Source: Thereva unica (Eukaryota > Arthropoda > Insecta > Diptera > Therevidae). From it: 64,000 nucleotides of DNA. Positions 10,506 through 20,413 of the stretch are shown here, piece after piece (the stretch's first letter is position 1; each line of letters starts with the position of its first letter). Position numbers and translations under genes: made by a program. The stretch spans positions 61,129,922 through 61,193,921 of the forward strand of contig OX465282.1 in NCBI GenBank assembly GCA_949987705.1. Direction: 5' to 3'. The notes under the pieces are model-generated. The model was not told where the DNA came from. It was given only the letters and a program-made list of their open reading frames with translations, and ran no database searches.

Positions 10506-10864
10506 TCATGTATTTCATTTTTATTCATATTTTAGAAATGTAATATATTTTGTTATGTCCTAAATTATTTACAAAGATTTTCATTTCAAATATAAGAGTG
10601 GTACCAATCCCTAAATTAAATATATAGTCAATTGTAAGATCAAATCTACACATTGTTTTTTCGTAAAATAGATATTTTTTTAAGATTATACGCATCAGTG
10701 ATTTTTTCCTAAATTTAGGGTACAGCGTGAACAATGCTGCTGATATCGCCGCAAATTTATCTCACGAACAAATTTTATTTAGCCAAAATTAACATAAGCC
10801 CGATAACTTGGGAAAAACTCGCTTTTGAGAAAGTCCCACTGAAAAATCTGCAATTGGGCCTAAT

Positions 10865-11793
10865 CACTGACATATAATAATAATGGACTGCTCATCAGCA
10901 ATTATTCCCATACAAACCGATGGCACCAAAAAGGTATAGTCGACTCGCTCATCCATAAGCCCCCAAACTGACAGAAGCACTCAGAAGTAAAATCAGATTG
11001 ACAGAAATAAAATCAGGGTAAAATCAGTTAGAAAAAAATAGACGGGTATAGTGATGTTTATATCTTTTGCTCTTTTCCCCATAGACCCCCGGATTTTGAC
11101 ATACAGAATGTCAGTTGCTAAAACAGGCGTTAAGAACTTAAATCAGATACACATAAAATTTGCAAATTAATGAAAAAAAGGCATTTTAAAAGGTGAAAAA
11201 GTGAAAATAGTGTTTATTAATTTTTTGAAACAAAATATTTGTGTTGTTTTAGGGCCGGTTTCACAGTGCGAACTTAAGTTTTGCTTAAATTTAAGTAAAT
11301 TGTCTCACTTAAGTATAACTTAAGTCAAATTCCGTTTCACAGTGCAATTTTTTCTTCTTCTTACTATTATATTTGTTTCTTACGGCGGCACTTCAATATT
11401 GTAAATTATGAACTTACAATAGCCGAACTTTACATGTAAAATTTTCTTTTAATCGCGTTTTCCTTGAAATGTACTGGAATCAACTGACATTTGAATTTTC
11501 TATGCATTCTGATTTAAGCAAAACTTAAGTCTAGAGAAATGCCTACTTAAGTTACACTTATGTATATTTTAAGTAGCGACTGTGAAACAGGCATCCATAC
11601 TTAAGTATAACTTAAGTTAGTTTTTATACTTAAGTTCGCACTGTGAAACCGGCCCTTAATGTTTTAAGTACGTATTTAAAAAAATGTAAATTTCAAAAGT
11701 GATTCCGGTGTTTACATGGAGTGAAAAAAGGTTTGTAGCCGAAATTGGTGCCATGAAAAATTCCTCATGAGCAGTCCATTCTATATGTCAGTG
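10865..11793 (+). mobile_element. hAT-like MITE, copy 2
   Basis: Ends CACTGACATATAATAATAAT and complement ...CTATATGTCAGTG. It is flanked by an exact 8-bp duplication GGCCTAAT (10857-10864 and 11794-11801), as expected for hAT or P-type transposition. It is longer than the ~400-500 bp siblings because a 404-bp MITE (11252-11655) is nested in it. No transposase. Inverted relative to copy 1 across the 7987-10505 exon. Confidence 0.9.
11252..11655. mobile_element. TTAAG-rich MITE with TTA duplication
   Basis: Terminal inverted repeats GGGCCGGTTTCACAGTGCGA at both ends (the right end reads complementary), with internal repeats of ACTTAAGT. Flanked by TTA on both sides (11249-11251 and 11656-11658), the PIF/Harbinger-type duplication. 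Inserted inside hAT-like MITE copy 2, so it is younger. A second copy, itself split by an RTE element, lies at 33145-34767. Confidence 0.85.
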
Positions 11794-12066
11794 GGCCTAA
11801 TGGCCTAATTACAGGGCCTATCACTTTCCCAGACTTTCAAATATACCAGTTTTTTAGACAAAGCGCGCAGGGATAGTTTATGCGTTGACTTCATTTACGA
11901 ATCCAAAAAAATTATACTAACACAAACTTAACTTTGTTCTCTGGGGCTCTCGAAAACTAACATTCGACATTCACATTAAAATTTACTGTCGTAGCACCAA
12001 AAAGAGGCATTCCTTCTCTTGCGCTCGCATGAAAAATTTCAAAACAGAAAAATTACAGTCAAATCT

Positions 12067-12399
12067 GGCCGTGTTCGCAAATGCAAGTTGCTCAAATATT
12101 GCATGTAGCACATCGTTCAGTATTGCAACTGAAAAAAGCCCCGCGTTCTGAAATGCAAGTACATTTGCAAATGATAGCAACCCATGCATGTATTTCAAAG
12201 TACTTGCTAGTTTGGATTCGCGAAGTAAAAAAACGAACTGTCAAATAAATTCAACTGGGCTGACAGTAGCTTTTTAAAAATGATGAAATGCGTTCATTTA
12301 AGCAACCATGAATAATTCGCAAATGACTAATCTGACTAGCAAGCGATTGCAAGGTTGCCTGCATGCAAGCAAACAAACCTTGCATTTACGAACACGGCC
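12067..12399. mobile_element. 333-bp MITE
   Basis: Ends GGCCGTGTTCGCAAATGCAAG and the complement CTTGCATTTACGAACACGGCC (one mismatch over 21 bp). Candidate 3-bp duplication TCT on both sides. The interior has scattered TTGCAAATG motifs. No ORF. Confidence 0.75.
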
Positions 12400-12402
12400 T
12401 CT

Positions 12403-12874
12403 GTTTCCGAATTTTTCAATTGCAGAGAAGGAGAAAAGTTTACTGGAAGGAGTTGCCTGAAAAGTTGACTGTGTAGAACCAGTTCAATGGAGAGAAACCA
12501 ACAGCGGTAAGTCAGCACAGGGGCGGCGCTTCCATAGGTGTAAATGGTGCACTCGCACCGGGCGCCATTGAACGGGGCTGTTTCAGATATTTAGATTTTA
12601 AAAACATTTGCCAGAAGTTAGACAAATTCTTAAGAAGCTACACAAATTCTGTCCCCAGTACTTTCTCATGCAAGAAAATGCGGAGCAATTTGGCTTCCAC
12701 TCGTACAGGAACTTACCCGAGATTTTTGCTTCGAGATTTTCACTCAAAAAGTGAAGAAAGAGAATAAAAAGAAAAATTTCCGAAGAATTTCTCTCATTCA
12801 ACTGATGTTTTCTATTTTGAACATGAGATGTAAATACAGAATTAATCAGTGGAATGATGGAAACGAAACACAAA
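12403..12874. other. No gene recognised
   Basis: 472 bp of sequence without a recognisable gene. A GC-richer patch at 12519-12570 (CAGGGGCGGCGC) resembles a hAT terminus, but I find no matching opposite end in the window. Confidence 0.3.
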
Positions 12875-12878
12875 ATAA

Positions 12879-13358
12879 TGTTACGTTTTAACGGCTTAAC
12901 GGATTCGTAGGATTAATTAAGGAATACACTTTTTAATTATCCAAACAAAACTTATTTATTACAAACCAAACACAATTTAAAAATAAACACAATTCTTAGA
13001 GTTCACTATAATCACTAGCAAATTTAATATTTCGCACTATTCAATTCTAATTATCGCTTTTTATTTCACTATAAATCACCACTTTTCACTTTGGAACACT
13101 TGTATCGCCTTTATAATCAAAACTGACTCGATAGCGGCTGCCAGGCGCTTTTATATAGGCAGCTCCACCTTTGTCTACTTTCTGGAACCTTCGTTTTCTG
13201 GTTCCTTGTGGTATGTTCTATGTTTCTTTTAGTTTCGACCAGCTTGAAGTTGTCTTCGCTTATAGCTCGTTAGTTTAGTACATAAATTCTTAATTCAGAC
13301 AACAACCGAGAATCGTTGATTCATCCTCTCGACAAACAGATGGCGCATAATCATCACA
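12879..13358 (-). repeat. 3' LTR of the gypsy element
   Basis: 480 bp, TG...CA. Matches the 5' LTR base for base by eye except for an extra 25 bp at 12891-12915. Contains a TATATAAAA promoter box (complement at about 13149-13157) and AATAAA-type signals on the minus strand. Confidence 0.95.
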
Positions 13359-13373
13359 TTGCCCCCTTCTTAG
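13359..13373 (-). promoter_or_regulatory. Polypurine tract
   Basis: Minus strand AAGAAGGGGGCAA lies directly upstream of the 3' LTR, where plus-strand DNA synthesis of LTR elements is primed. Confidence 0.85.
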
Positions 13374-16300
13374 GACTGTTCGTCCCGAACAGTTGTCCAT
13401 CCTGGATCCGGCTGATGATATGGGCACAGCCTGTCTATGTGCACAATCTTCTTCTTTGCTTTGGGTCCTTGTTGAATCCTGTAGACCACATCGTTGATCC
13501 GTGTTAGGATTTTATAGGGCCCCTCCCACTGACGCTGAAGTTTCGGAGACTTGCCTTTCCGTCTTCGAGGGTTGAACAGCCAAACGAGGTCACCTTCCTG
13601 GAATCCGCTACAGTTTGCTCGGAGGTCGTACCTTGTTTTCATCCTGTCACTGGCTATCTTGAGATTCCTCCTTGCGAGCTGGTGGATATCTGCAAGTCTA
13701 TCACGAAGTTCACCTGTATAACCGCCAGTAGATTCGTTGCTTTCCACAGGTGTCCCAAATTTCAAGTCGCTTGGCAGCCGGATTTGTCTTCCAAAAATCA
13801 CACTAGAAGGGGTTTGTCCTGTGGAATTATGAACTGCTGTCCGATATGCCATTAGAAAAATAGGGATATAACTGTCCCAATCGCGCTGGTGCTCGCTAAC
13901 GACTTTCCTTAAGTGCTCTAGCATCGTCCTGTTGAATCGTTCTACCATTCCATCAGATTGGGGATGAAGGGGCGTCGTCCTGGTCTTCTTCATTCCGAGT
14001 ATCTTACATACTTCTTGAAAAACTTGAGATTCGAAATTTCTCCCTTGGTCAGAATGAAGCTCATGAGGAACACCAAATCTGCAGATCCAATTGTTCACTA
14101 ATTCCTCTGCAACAGTGATTGCTTCCTGATTTGGAATGGCATATGCTTCGGGCCACTTACTGAAGTAGTCCATAACTACCAAAATGTAACGATTCCCTCG
14201 GTCTGATGCTGGAAAAGGTCCCGCCACATCGATTGCAATTCTTTCAAATGGGGCTCCCACGTTGTATTGCTGCATTTCTCCTTTTGTTTTTACTCGAGGG
14301 CCTTTGCTGCTGACACAAATTGTGCATTTACGGCACCAGTCTGTAACATCGTCCCGCATGTGAAGCCAATAGAATCTATCTCTTATTTTTGCCAAAGTTT
14401 TATTGACTCCCAGATGTCCTCCTGATGCGCCATTATGACACTCTTCGAGAATATCTCTTATTCTACTGCGAGGGACTAACACCTGCATTCGGTGAGAGGT
14501 ACCGTCAGCGGTTTCCCATTTGCGCTTTAACACTCCTCGCTCGATGTGCAATGAATCCCATTGGGCCCAATAGCTCTTCAGGGTTTCGCTTCTCTCTGCA
14601 ATATCCTTCCATTCAGGCTTCTCCTCGTATTCCTTCCATGCCAGAATCGAAGAAATATCTGGGTCGTCGCGTTGGGCGTCTCGGAGTCCCTGGTCGTCCC
14701 ATCCTATCGTTGGCTCAACGGTCGTCCTTTGACACTTTTCCTCAATACGCCCACAATGTTTGCAATCTTTTACGCATGGTCGCCGGGAGAGTGCATCTGC
14801 ATTTCCATGGTTTCTTCCCTTTCTGTGATCTATATTGAAGTCGTAGGACTGAAGTCTCTCTATCCATCTTGCCACTTGTCCTTCAGGGTTTTTGAATTGC
14901 ATCAGCCATTTTAATGCTGCATGATCCGTTCGAAGGATGAACTTTTGCCCATAGAGATACTTGTGGAAGTGTTTAGTTGAGTCCACGATTGCCAATAGTT
15001 CCCGTCTTGTGACACAGTAATTCCGCTCCGATTTTGACAGCGCTCTACTGTAATAAGCTATGACATTTTCCTGTCCGTCGAAGTTTTGTGATAGCACTGC
15101 ACCAATCCCGACATTACTCGCGTCTGTGTCCAATATGAATCTTTCGCCTGGCTTCGGGTATGTGAGTATTGGTGCCTGGCAAAGTCCTCGTTTTAGTGTG
15201 TTGAAACTTTCCTCGCACTTTTCTGTCCAGATAAATGGTTTTCCTTTTTCTGTCAGTTTATGTAATTCCTTAGCCTTGTCGGCAAAATTCCTGACGAAAC
15301 GCCTATAATAGGTGGCAAGTCCCAAAAAGCTTCGAAGTTCATGTTTATCCTTCGGTGTGGGCCAATTCTTAACCGCTGTTATTTTCTCAGGATCTGTTTG
15401 AACTCCATTGGATGAAACCACATGTCCGAGATAGTTGACTTGGTCTCTGAACAGTACGCACTTTTTAGGGCTGAGTTTCAGTTGGGCTGTCCTCAACTTA
15501 TGGAAAACCTCTCGTAGATTGCCCAGATGTTCCTCGAAACTTTTTCCAACGACGATGATATCGTCCAAATAAACCAGACAAGTCTTCCATGTCAGTCCTC
15601 GCAAGACGCATTCCATCAGTCGTTCGAATGTAGCTGGAGCATTACACAGTCCAAACGGCATGACTGTAAACTGCCACAGGCCGTTTCCTACAGAGAAGGC
15701 TGTCTTTTCTCGGTCCTCTGGGTGAATTTCGACTTGCCAGTAGCCGCTCTTAAGATCCAAGGTAGAAAACCATTTAGCTCCAGAGAGAGTATCCAGTGTA
15801 TCATCGATACGAGGTAATGGGTAGCTGTCCTTTTTAGTGATATCGTTTAACCGCCGATAATCCACGCAAAATCTTGTACTGCCATCTTTCTTTCTGACTA
15901 GCACCACGGGAGACATCCAAGGGCTTTTCGACTCCTCTATAAGGCCTTGTCTTCTCATATCTTCAATCATACCGGCTGCCTCTTCCCGCTTGGCTAGTGG
16001 TAGTCTTCTCGGCGGTTGTTTAATTGGCTGGGCATCTTTGGTGTCGATCCTGTGTTGATCCATGTCCGTTTTCCCGAAGTCATCATCTCTCATGGCGAAG
16101 ATATCACTGAAATCCTCTACTAATTTTCTTGCCTGGAGATACTGCTTTTGTTCAAGACAACTAGTTGAGAGCACTGCGTTTACTAATTTCGTGGCCTTTG
16201 GCTTTGGTTTTGGAACCGTTTCGTTGTTAGCGCACTCCACTAATGTAATCTGTTCTGCCGGTTCTCCTTTCCCCAAAACCGTATCCTTCTTCAATCGTAC

Positions 16301-16981
16301 TTCTCGTTCGTTAGTGTTTAGCACTCTCACGAAAACCTCCTTCTTGTCGTCGATGCTCACCAGACATTTTCCAATTGCTATATTTTTGCTTTGTTCCGTT
16401 TTTTCTGGTTCTATAAGGTAAAATCGGTAGCTCCCGGGATCACCATCGACTATCGCTCGTACCAATTTCTCAGCACACGGAGGAAGCACGGTATCTTCAC
16501 GAGCGACGACTTTAAGCTGCGAATAACAAATGGATCCTGTGGCCATTGGAATCTCCTTGTTGTCATATCTCAGTATTTCCTCTCCAATGTCCAGTAGAAT
16601 TTTATGTGCTTTCATAAAGTCCAGACCGAGAATGCACTCGTCTGTTATATCAGCTACCAGGAACGAATGTGAAAATCCAATGTCAGCCAGAACCACATCC
16701 AACATAATTTCCCCGTGTAATCGTACTGGCTCTCCTGTTGCAGTTTTCAGTCTGTATTGGCGTGCGTCTCTCAGCCATTTATTGCCGACCATGTCAGCCC
16801 GGATAACAGATTTTGAAGCACCAGTGTCTACAGTTATTGTGCATTTTTCAGCTCCAATCTTTCCTTCGATGACCAGGCTGTTGCCACTGCGCTGCAGTTG
16901 TTTGATAGTGGTGATGATGACACCGGGGGCTTCGATTTCCCCGACTAACTCCCGCCCCATGGAGTTACAGTATCCCGCCAT
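13370..16981 (-). CDS. pol: Ty3/gypsy pol (protease, RT, RNase H, integrase)
   Basis: An open frame of ~1,203 codons. Approximate residues: retropepsin VDTGASKSVI at 51; RT with FCVDYRRLN and the active site YLDD at about 470; RNase H DTDASNVGIG at about 618; integrase zinc finger (H-H then CRKCTIC) from about 850; DDE core with D in IDVAGPF (about 918), D in HSDQGRNF (about 978) and E in VERFNR (about 1014). All catalytic residues are present and there are no stops. The first residues at 16968-16981 are Tc1 inverted repeat, not original pol. Before that insertion, pol was joined to gag in the -1 frame through the GGGAAAC heptamer at 17611-17617. The C-terminus lacks a recognisable chromodomain. 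Confidence 0.95.
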   Translation of the reverse strand: MAGYCNSMGRELVGEIEAPGVIITTIKQLQRSGNSLVIEGKIGAEKCTITVDTGASKSVIRADMVGNKWLRDARQYRLKTATGEPVRLHGEIMLDVVLADIGFSHSFLVADITDECILGLDFMKAHKILLDIGEEILRYDNKEIPMATGSICYSQLKVVAREDTVLPPCAEKLVRAIVDGDPGSYRFYLIEPEKTEQSKNIAIGKCLVSIDDKKEVFVRVLNTNEREVRLKKDTVLGKGEPAEQITLVECANNETVPKPKPKATKLVNAVLSTSCLEQKQYLQARKLVEDFSDIFAMRDDDFGKTDMDQHRIDTKDAQPIKQPPRRLPLAKREEAAGMIEDMRRQGLIEESKSPWMSPVVLVRKKDGSTRFCVDYRRLNDITKKDSYPLPRIDDTLDTLSGAKWFSTLDLKSGYWQVEIHPEDREKTAFSVGNGLWQFTVMPFGLCNAPATFERLMECVLRGLTWKTCLVYLDDIIVVGKSFEEHLGNLREVFHKLRTAQLKLSPKKCVLFRDQVNYLGHVVSSNGVQTDPEKITAVKNWPTPKDKHELRSFLGLATYYRRFVRNFADKAKELHKLTEKGKPFIWTEKCEESFNTLKRGLCQAPILTYPKPGERFILDTDASNVGIGAVLSQNFDGQENVIAYYSRALSKSERNYCVTRRELLAIVDSTKHFHKYLYGQKFILRTDHAALKWLMQFKNPEGQVARWIERLQSYDFNIDHRKGRNHGNADALSRRPCVKDCKHCGRIEEKCQRTTVEPTIGWDDQGLRDAQRDDPDISSILAWKEYEEKPEWKDIAERSETLKSYWAQWDSLHIERGVLKRKWETADGTSHRMQVLVPRSRIRDILEECHNGASGGHLGVNKTLAKIRDRFYWLHMRDDVTDWCRKCTICVSSKGPRVKTKGEMQQYNVGAPFERIAIDVAGPFPASDRGNRYILVVMDYFSKWPEAYAIPNQEAITVAEELVNNWICRFGVPHELHSDQGRNFESQVFQEVCKILGMKKTRTTPLHPQSDGMVERFNRTMLEHLRKVVSEHQRDWDSYIPIFLMAYRTAVHNSTGQTPSSVIFGRQIRLPSDLKFGTPVESNESTGGYTGELRDRLADIHQLARRNLKIASDRMKTRYDLRANCSGFQEGDLVWLFNPRRRKGKSPKLQRQWEGPYKILTRINDVVYRIQQGPKAKKKIVHIDRLCPYHQPDPGWTTVRDEQS

Positions 16982-17598
16982 TAAATTATGACCGATCGCA
17001 ATTCTGAAAATTTTTTATCTTTTAATGTGTACTGGCGACACCTGTAGTCCCATTTTCCTGGAAAAATGACTGTTTATGATTCTGTTGGGTAAAACCTGCA
17101 TGTTTTACACACCAAATGGGGAATCCTAAATTACCGTTATTAAGAAAAAACCATGCCACACGGCAAAGGCTAGCATGGACTGCCTCAACTCCTTGGAATT
17201 GCAGGTTTTACCTTGGCCCGGCAATTCTCCTGATTGCAATCCTATCGAGAATTGTTGGGCCTACTTAAAATCGAAGGTGTACGCCAGGAGAAATAACACC
17301 ATCGAGCAACTTAAGCAAAACATCCAAGATGTCTGGAAAAATGATGCAGGAATCAAGCAAATGATCCAACGTTGCATCAACAGCATGCCTCTAAGAATTA
17401 AGACTGTGGTAAAGGCCCCCCTTAGCCACAAAATATTAGAAAATTAATTAATTATTACTTATATAAACTAAGAACAATGTAAAAAATAAAATTATAAATA
17501 AATATGTGCAAAAAATCCAATTGAATTTGTTTAATTTGGAGGAAAACAGAAAAATCTCAAAATTTTCTAGTCGGTCATAATTTAATGGCGGGATACTG
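16968..17598 (+). mobile_element. Tc1-like element in gag-pol junction
   Basis: 631 bp with inverted repeats CAGTATCCCGCCATTAAATT at both ends (about 28 bp) and TA duplications at 16966-16967 and 17599-17600. It is internally deleted: only the transposase C-terminus survives (17175-17447). It is younger than the gypsy copy it interrupts and separates pol from the gag frameshift site. Confidence 0.9.
17175..17447 (+). pseudogene. Tc1-type transposase, C-terminal third
   Basis: Encodes LPWPGNSPDCNPIENCW, the signature around the last acidic residue of the DD34E triad in Tc1 transposases, followed by the usual helical tail ending in a stop at 17445. The first two catalytic Asp and the DNA-binding domain are missing, so it cannot transpose itself. 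Confidence 0.9.
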
Positions 17599-17604
17599 TA
17601 GTCT

Positions 17605-19076
17605 TTATTCGTTTCCCTGCTGCTGTCCGCGGGGAGACGCGGAGTCATTGTTTTCGGCCTCCCTCTGGTCACCTTTCTTCCGATGTCCGCATTTTTCACA
17701 GCAAGTTCCGCCACTCCTATTTTCGGGAGACTCTGCTCTCCTTCGCTTTTTGCAATTCCTTTGCAAATGACCCGGTTCACTACAGTTCCAGCATCGGAGT
17801 CGACCGCGTACTTCTGTTGCATTCATTCTGTTGCAACTATCCTCTGTTGTGTGGATCTCTCTGAGGCGGACTGCACTTCTTGATGCTTGCCTCGCTGCCT
17901 CGTATGCCAGAGCATATGCCAAAACTTCTGCGGTATTCTTCTTTCCGGCCAATCTGGCTGCCTGTTGTAGATCCCGGTCGGCAAAAGAGTTAAGAAAAGC
18001 CTCTCTTGCTACTTCGTTGATGTAGTCTTGGCCGAAGCTAGGATAAGCCAGATGCACTAACCTCTCGATATCGGCGCATAGTTGTTGTAAAGTTTCTCCT
18101 GGCTTTTGAAGTCGATTGCGAAGTTGAAGTCGATAAACCTCTTGCATGTGTTGATCACCGTAACGCATTTCCAGAACCCGTAGCTGTTGCGATGTTCTGC
18201 TGGTATTGACTGCAATATTTCTGCTGCTGTGCCCCTTAGTGACAACGTTAAGGCGGTTGCTTTCTCCTCCTCAGTCCAGAAATTGCCTGCTGCTGCTGCT
18301 TCGAATTGGAGCTTATAAGTAGACCATGGGCTTTGCCCGTCGAAAGTTGGAGGCTGCAGTTTCCTAACTCCGATGACTTCGTGAGATGCCGTCGCTGGGT
18401 GGTGAATCTTTACCCTTTCTAGCTCGGCCCTGACCGATTCTAGCTCAATCTTCAACTTTTCATCATTTTCCCTCATGGAATTTTCGAGCTTTTCCAGATC
18501 ATTCTCTACATTTGCTTTAATAGAAGATTCGAGATTTTCCAGATCATTCCTCACATTTGCCTTGATGGAAGATTCGAGATTTTCCAGATCATTCCTTACA
18601 TTTTCTTTCATGTTATCTAGCTTGTTGTCGACAGAAAGGGAGAATGATTCGATTTTCTGCTCCAGTTGGTTCTTCTGCTCTTCCATAGACTCTTTGAGTT
18701 CTGCTAACGAGCGTTCATGAGCTACTGCTAACAATTTCTGTTCATCCTTTAACGCCAACACTTCCGCCTTGATTTCTATAGTTGAACGTTCTTGTAATTC
18801 CTTCATATCTGCCTTCATCTCCGCTGATGCACGCTCTTGTGCCTCTTTCATCACCATCAATGTCTTAAAAAGTTCTGCCATACTCACTGTCGATTCTTCT
18901 GGATCTGCATCTACCTCGGGTTCAAACATGTAGGTTTCAGGATCCTTCCCTTCGTTCACCATAGCTTCTCGAAGCAGGGCGATTAGGGAACTTTTAGCCC
19001 CCACCGTTGACAACGAGCGTTTACTTAATTCTTTTTTTAACTCTACAGTGCGCAAATCCACTAGCTTTCGACCCAT
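17605..19076 (-). pseudogene. gag: Ty3/gypsy gag with SAP-like N-terminus and zinc knuckle
   Basis: Starts at ATG 19074-19076. Residues 1-40 resemble a SAP motif (LKKELSKRSLSTVGAKSSL). A coiled coil follows (about residues 75-225), with three tandem 15-residue repeats of the form NVRNDLENLESSIKA. The capsid-like region then runs to a CX2CX4HX4C knuckle (CWNCSEPGHLQRNC) and a Lys/Arg-rich tail. A 1-nt deletion in a G run near 18177-18179 shifts the frame: 18180-19076 is read in one frame and 17605-18176 in the next. The rest is intact, so the lesion is recent. Stop is TAA at 17605-17607. Confidence 0.9.
17611..17617 (-). promoter_or_regulatory. GGGAAAC -1 frameshift heptamer
   Basis: Minus strand G GGA AAC falls in gag frame one codon (GAA) before the gag stop. 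It fits X XXY YYZ, and a -1 shift leads into the frame that continues as pol once the Tc1 insertion is discounted. GGGAAAC is an established retroviral-type slippery sequence; its use here is inferred. Confidence 0.75.
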
Positions 19077-19169
19077 TTTATTAATAAGTCCTTATTTCTC
19101 ACGCACAAAATTTAAATTCCAATCACAATTATTGTTCAAGTTCACTTATTTCACTTATCTCTTAATTAA

Positions 19170-19187
19170 TCCCACTTCTGACACCAA
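19170..19187 (-). promoter_or_regulatory. Primer binding site, tRNA-Leu type
   Basis: Minus strand TGGTGTCAGAAGTGGGA, beginning 2 nt after the 5' LTR, is complementary to a tRNA 3' end ...TCCCACTTCTGACACCA. That acceptor sequence is characteristic of animal tRNA-Leu(CAG). Confidence 0.75.
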
Positions 19188-19188
19188 T

Positions 19189-19643
19189 TGTTACGTTTTA
19201 ATTAAGGAATACACTTTTTAATTATCCAAACAAAACTTATTTATTACAAACCAAACACAATTTAAAAATAAACACAATTCTTAGAGTTCACTATAATCAC
19301 TAGCAAATTTAATATTTCGCACTATTCAATTCTAATTATCGCTTTTTATTTCACTATAAATCACCACTTTTCACTTTGGAACACTTGTATCGCCTTTATA
19401 ATCAAAACTGACTCGATAGCGGCTGCCAGGCGCTTTTATATAGGCAGCTCCACCTTTGTCTACTTTCTGGAACCTTCGTTTTCTGGTTCCTTGTGGTATG
19501 TTCTATGTTTCTTTTAGTTTCGACCAGCTTGAAGTTGTCTTCGCTTATAGCTCGTTAGTTTAGTACATAAATTCTTAATTCAGACAACAACCGAGAATCG
19601 TTGATTCATCCTCTCGACAAACAGATGGCGCATAATCATCACA
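19189..19643 (-). repeat. 5' LTR of the gypsy element
   Basis: 455 bp. The promoter TATATAAAA lies at about 19435-19443 and AATAAA at 19240-19245 (both minus strand). U3 starts TGTGATGATTATGCGCC. It lacks the 25-bp block found in the other LTR. Confidence 0.95.
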
Positions 19644-19647
19644 ATAA

Positions 19648-20145
19648 TTTAATTTTCACTACGCTGGAGCATGTTTTGAAAGTTTTGTAAAATGAATCAT
19701 ATTAATTCACACAAAGGGAAAATTGTTCCGATATTTCTGTAGTGAGTTTCAAAAAAACCCAGGTTCATATCCAAAACAAACAAAAATGGAATTCCCCATT
19801 TAAAAAAAGGAAATTTAATCCAAGGTATTACAGTAATGGTAACAGGGAATAGGGCTGAATTAGTTAATAAATTTTGGATGGTTTATTCAATTTAAAAAAA
19901 CTGCATCTTGTGTTTTTTTGTTGTTGTAAATTTTGCAAAATTAAAGGTAAGTAGTTCACTTTATAGCCCTTAATATAATGACTGGAGTCATATCTATCGT
20001 GGAAAGGACAAAAGACAAAAGCTCGATTCGAGAAAAATGCGATAAAAGTTTTCAACTACCTCTTTAAGGATAAAGGATTCTTTTGCGCGGCAGATATGGG
20101 TAGACTAGTAAAATAAATAGGCAGAGTATAAAACTTGTCGCGTAA
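19648..20145. other. No gene recognised
   Basis: About 500 bp of AT-rich sequence between the gypsy element and the next R1-like fragment. Stops occur in all frames and no repeat is recognised elsewhere in the window. Confidence 0.3.
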
Positions 20146-20149
20146 ATTA

Positions 20150-20303
20150 GGGCGAAGCAGTCCTGGCGCATGCGGATGACATTGCTATCATCGCAAAAGG
20201 AAAATTTACTAAGTTCTCTGCTATCTCATGGAGGCGCCTCTGCGAACCCTTGGAAACTGGGCTGCCACCTGAAGACTCAGCGTCAACCCAGAAAAAACGT
20301 AAT
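20150..20303 (+). pseudogene. R1-like RT fragment, first part of a split copy
   Basis: Reads ACDDIAIIAKGKFTKF (the YADD-type active site with Tyr replaced) and LNPEKT, the RT palm/thumb of an R1-like element. The copy is split: it resumes at 23424-23461 (KFSNSAKYL) and again at 23732-23831 (LAKKLFWNENT), with Harbinger-type elements and a MITE in the gaps. Confidence 0.65.
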
Positions 20304-20413
20304 TACTCCTACATGACAAACTTGGTTGCCAACAAAGTTGGCAGCATTTGGTGTTGATATCAGAATTGAAAGTGTGTGGCTTGGTTAACAACTAAAATTG
20401 AAGTTTGGCGACG

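Larger units (their letters stand above)
12879..19643 (-). mobile_element. Young Ty3/gypsy LTR retrotransposon
   Basis: A nearly complete element on the minus strand: 5' LTR 19189-19643, PBS next to it, gag 17605-19076, pol ending 13370, polypurine tract, 3' LTR 12879-13358. TG...CA termini and a 4-bp duplication ATAA (12875-12878 and 19644-19647) define the ends. The LTRs are identical apart from one 25-bp block, so insertion is recent. Two lesions are seen: a 1-nt frameshift in gag near 18177 and a Tc1-like element (16968-17598) in the gag-pol junction. No env-like ORF follows pol, so I see no sign of an errantivirus-type envelope. Confidence 0.95.

Noticed and set aside
7221..11793. Composite transposon made of two inverted MITEs plus the 844-triplet frame
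   Set aside because: The right copy has its own private 8-bp duplication (GGCCTAAT) and the outer flanks do not match (GAATACCC versus GGCCTAAT).
12519..12575. hAT terminus (CAGGGGCGGCGC)
   Set aside because: No complementary end or 8-bp duplication found in the window.
12879..19643. Endogenous retrovirus with envelope
   Set aside because: Only the polypurine tract separates the end of pol from the LTR; there is no room for an env gene.
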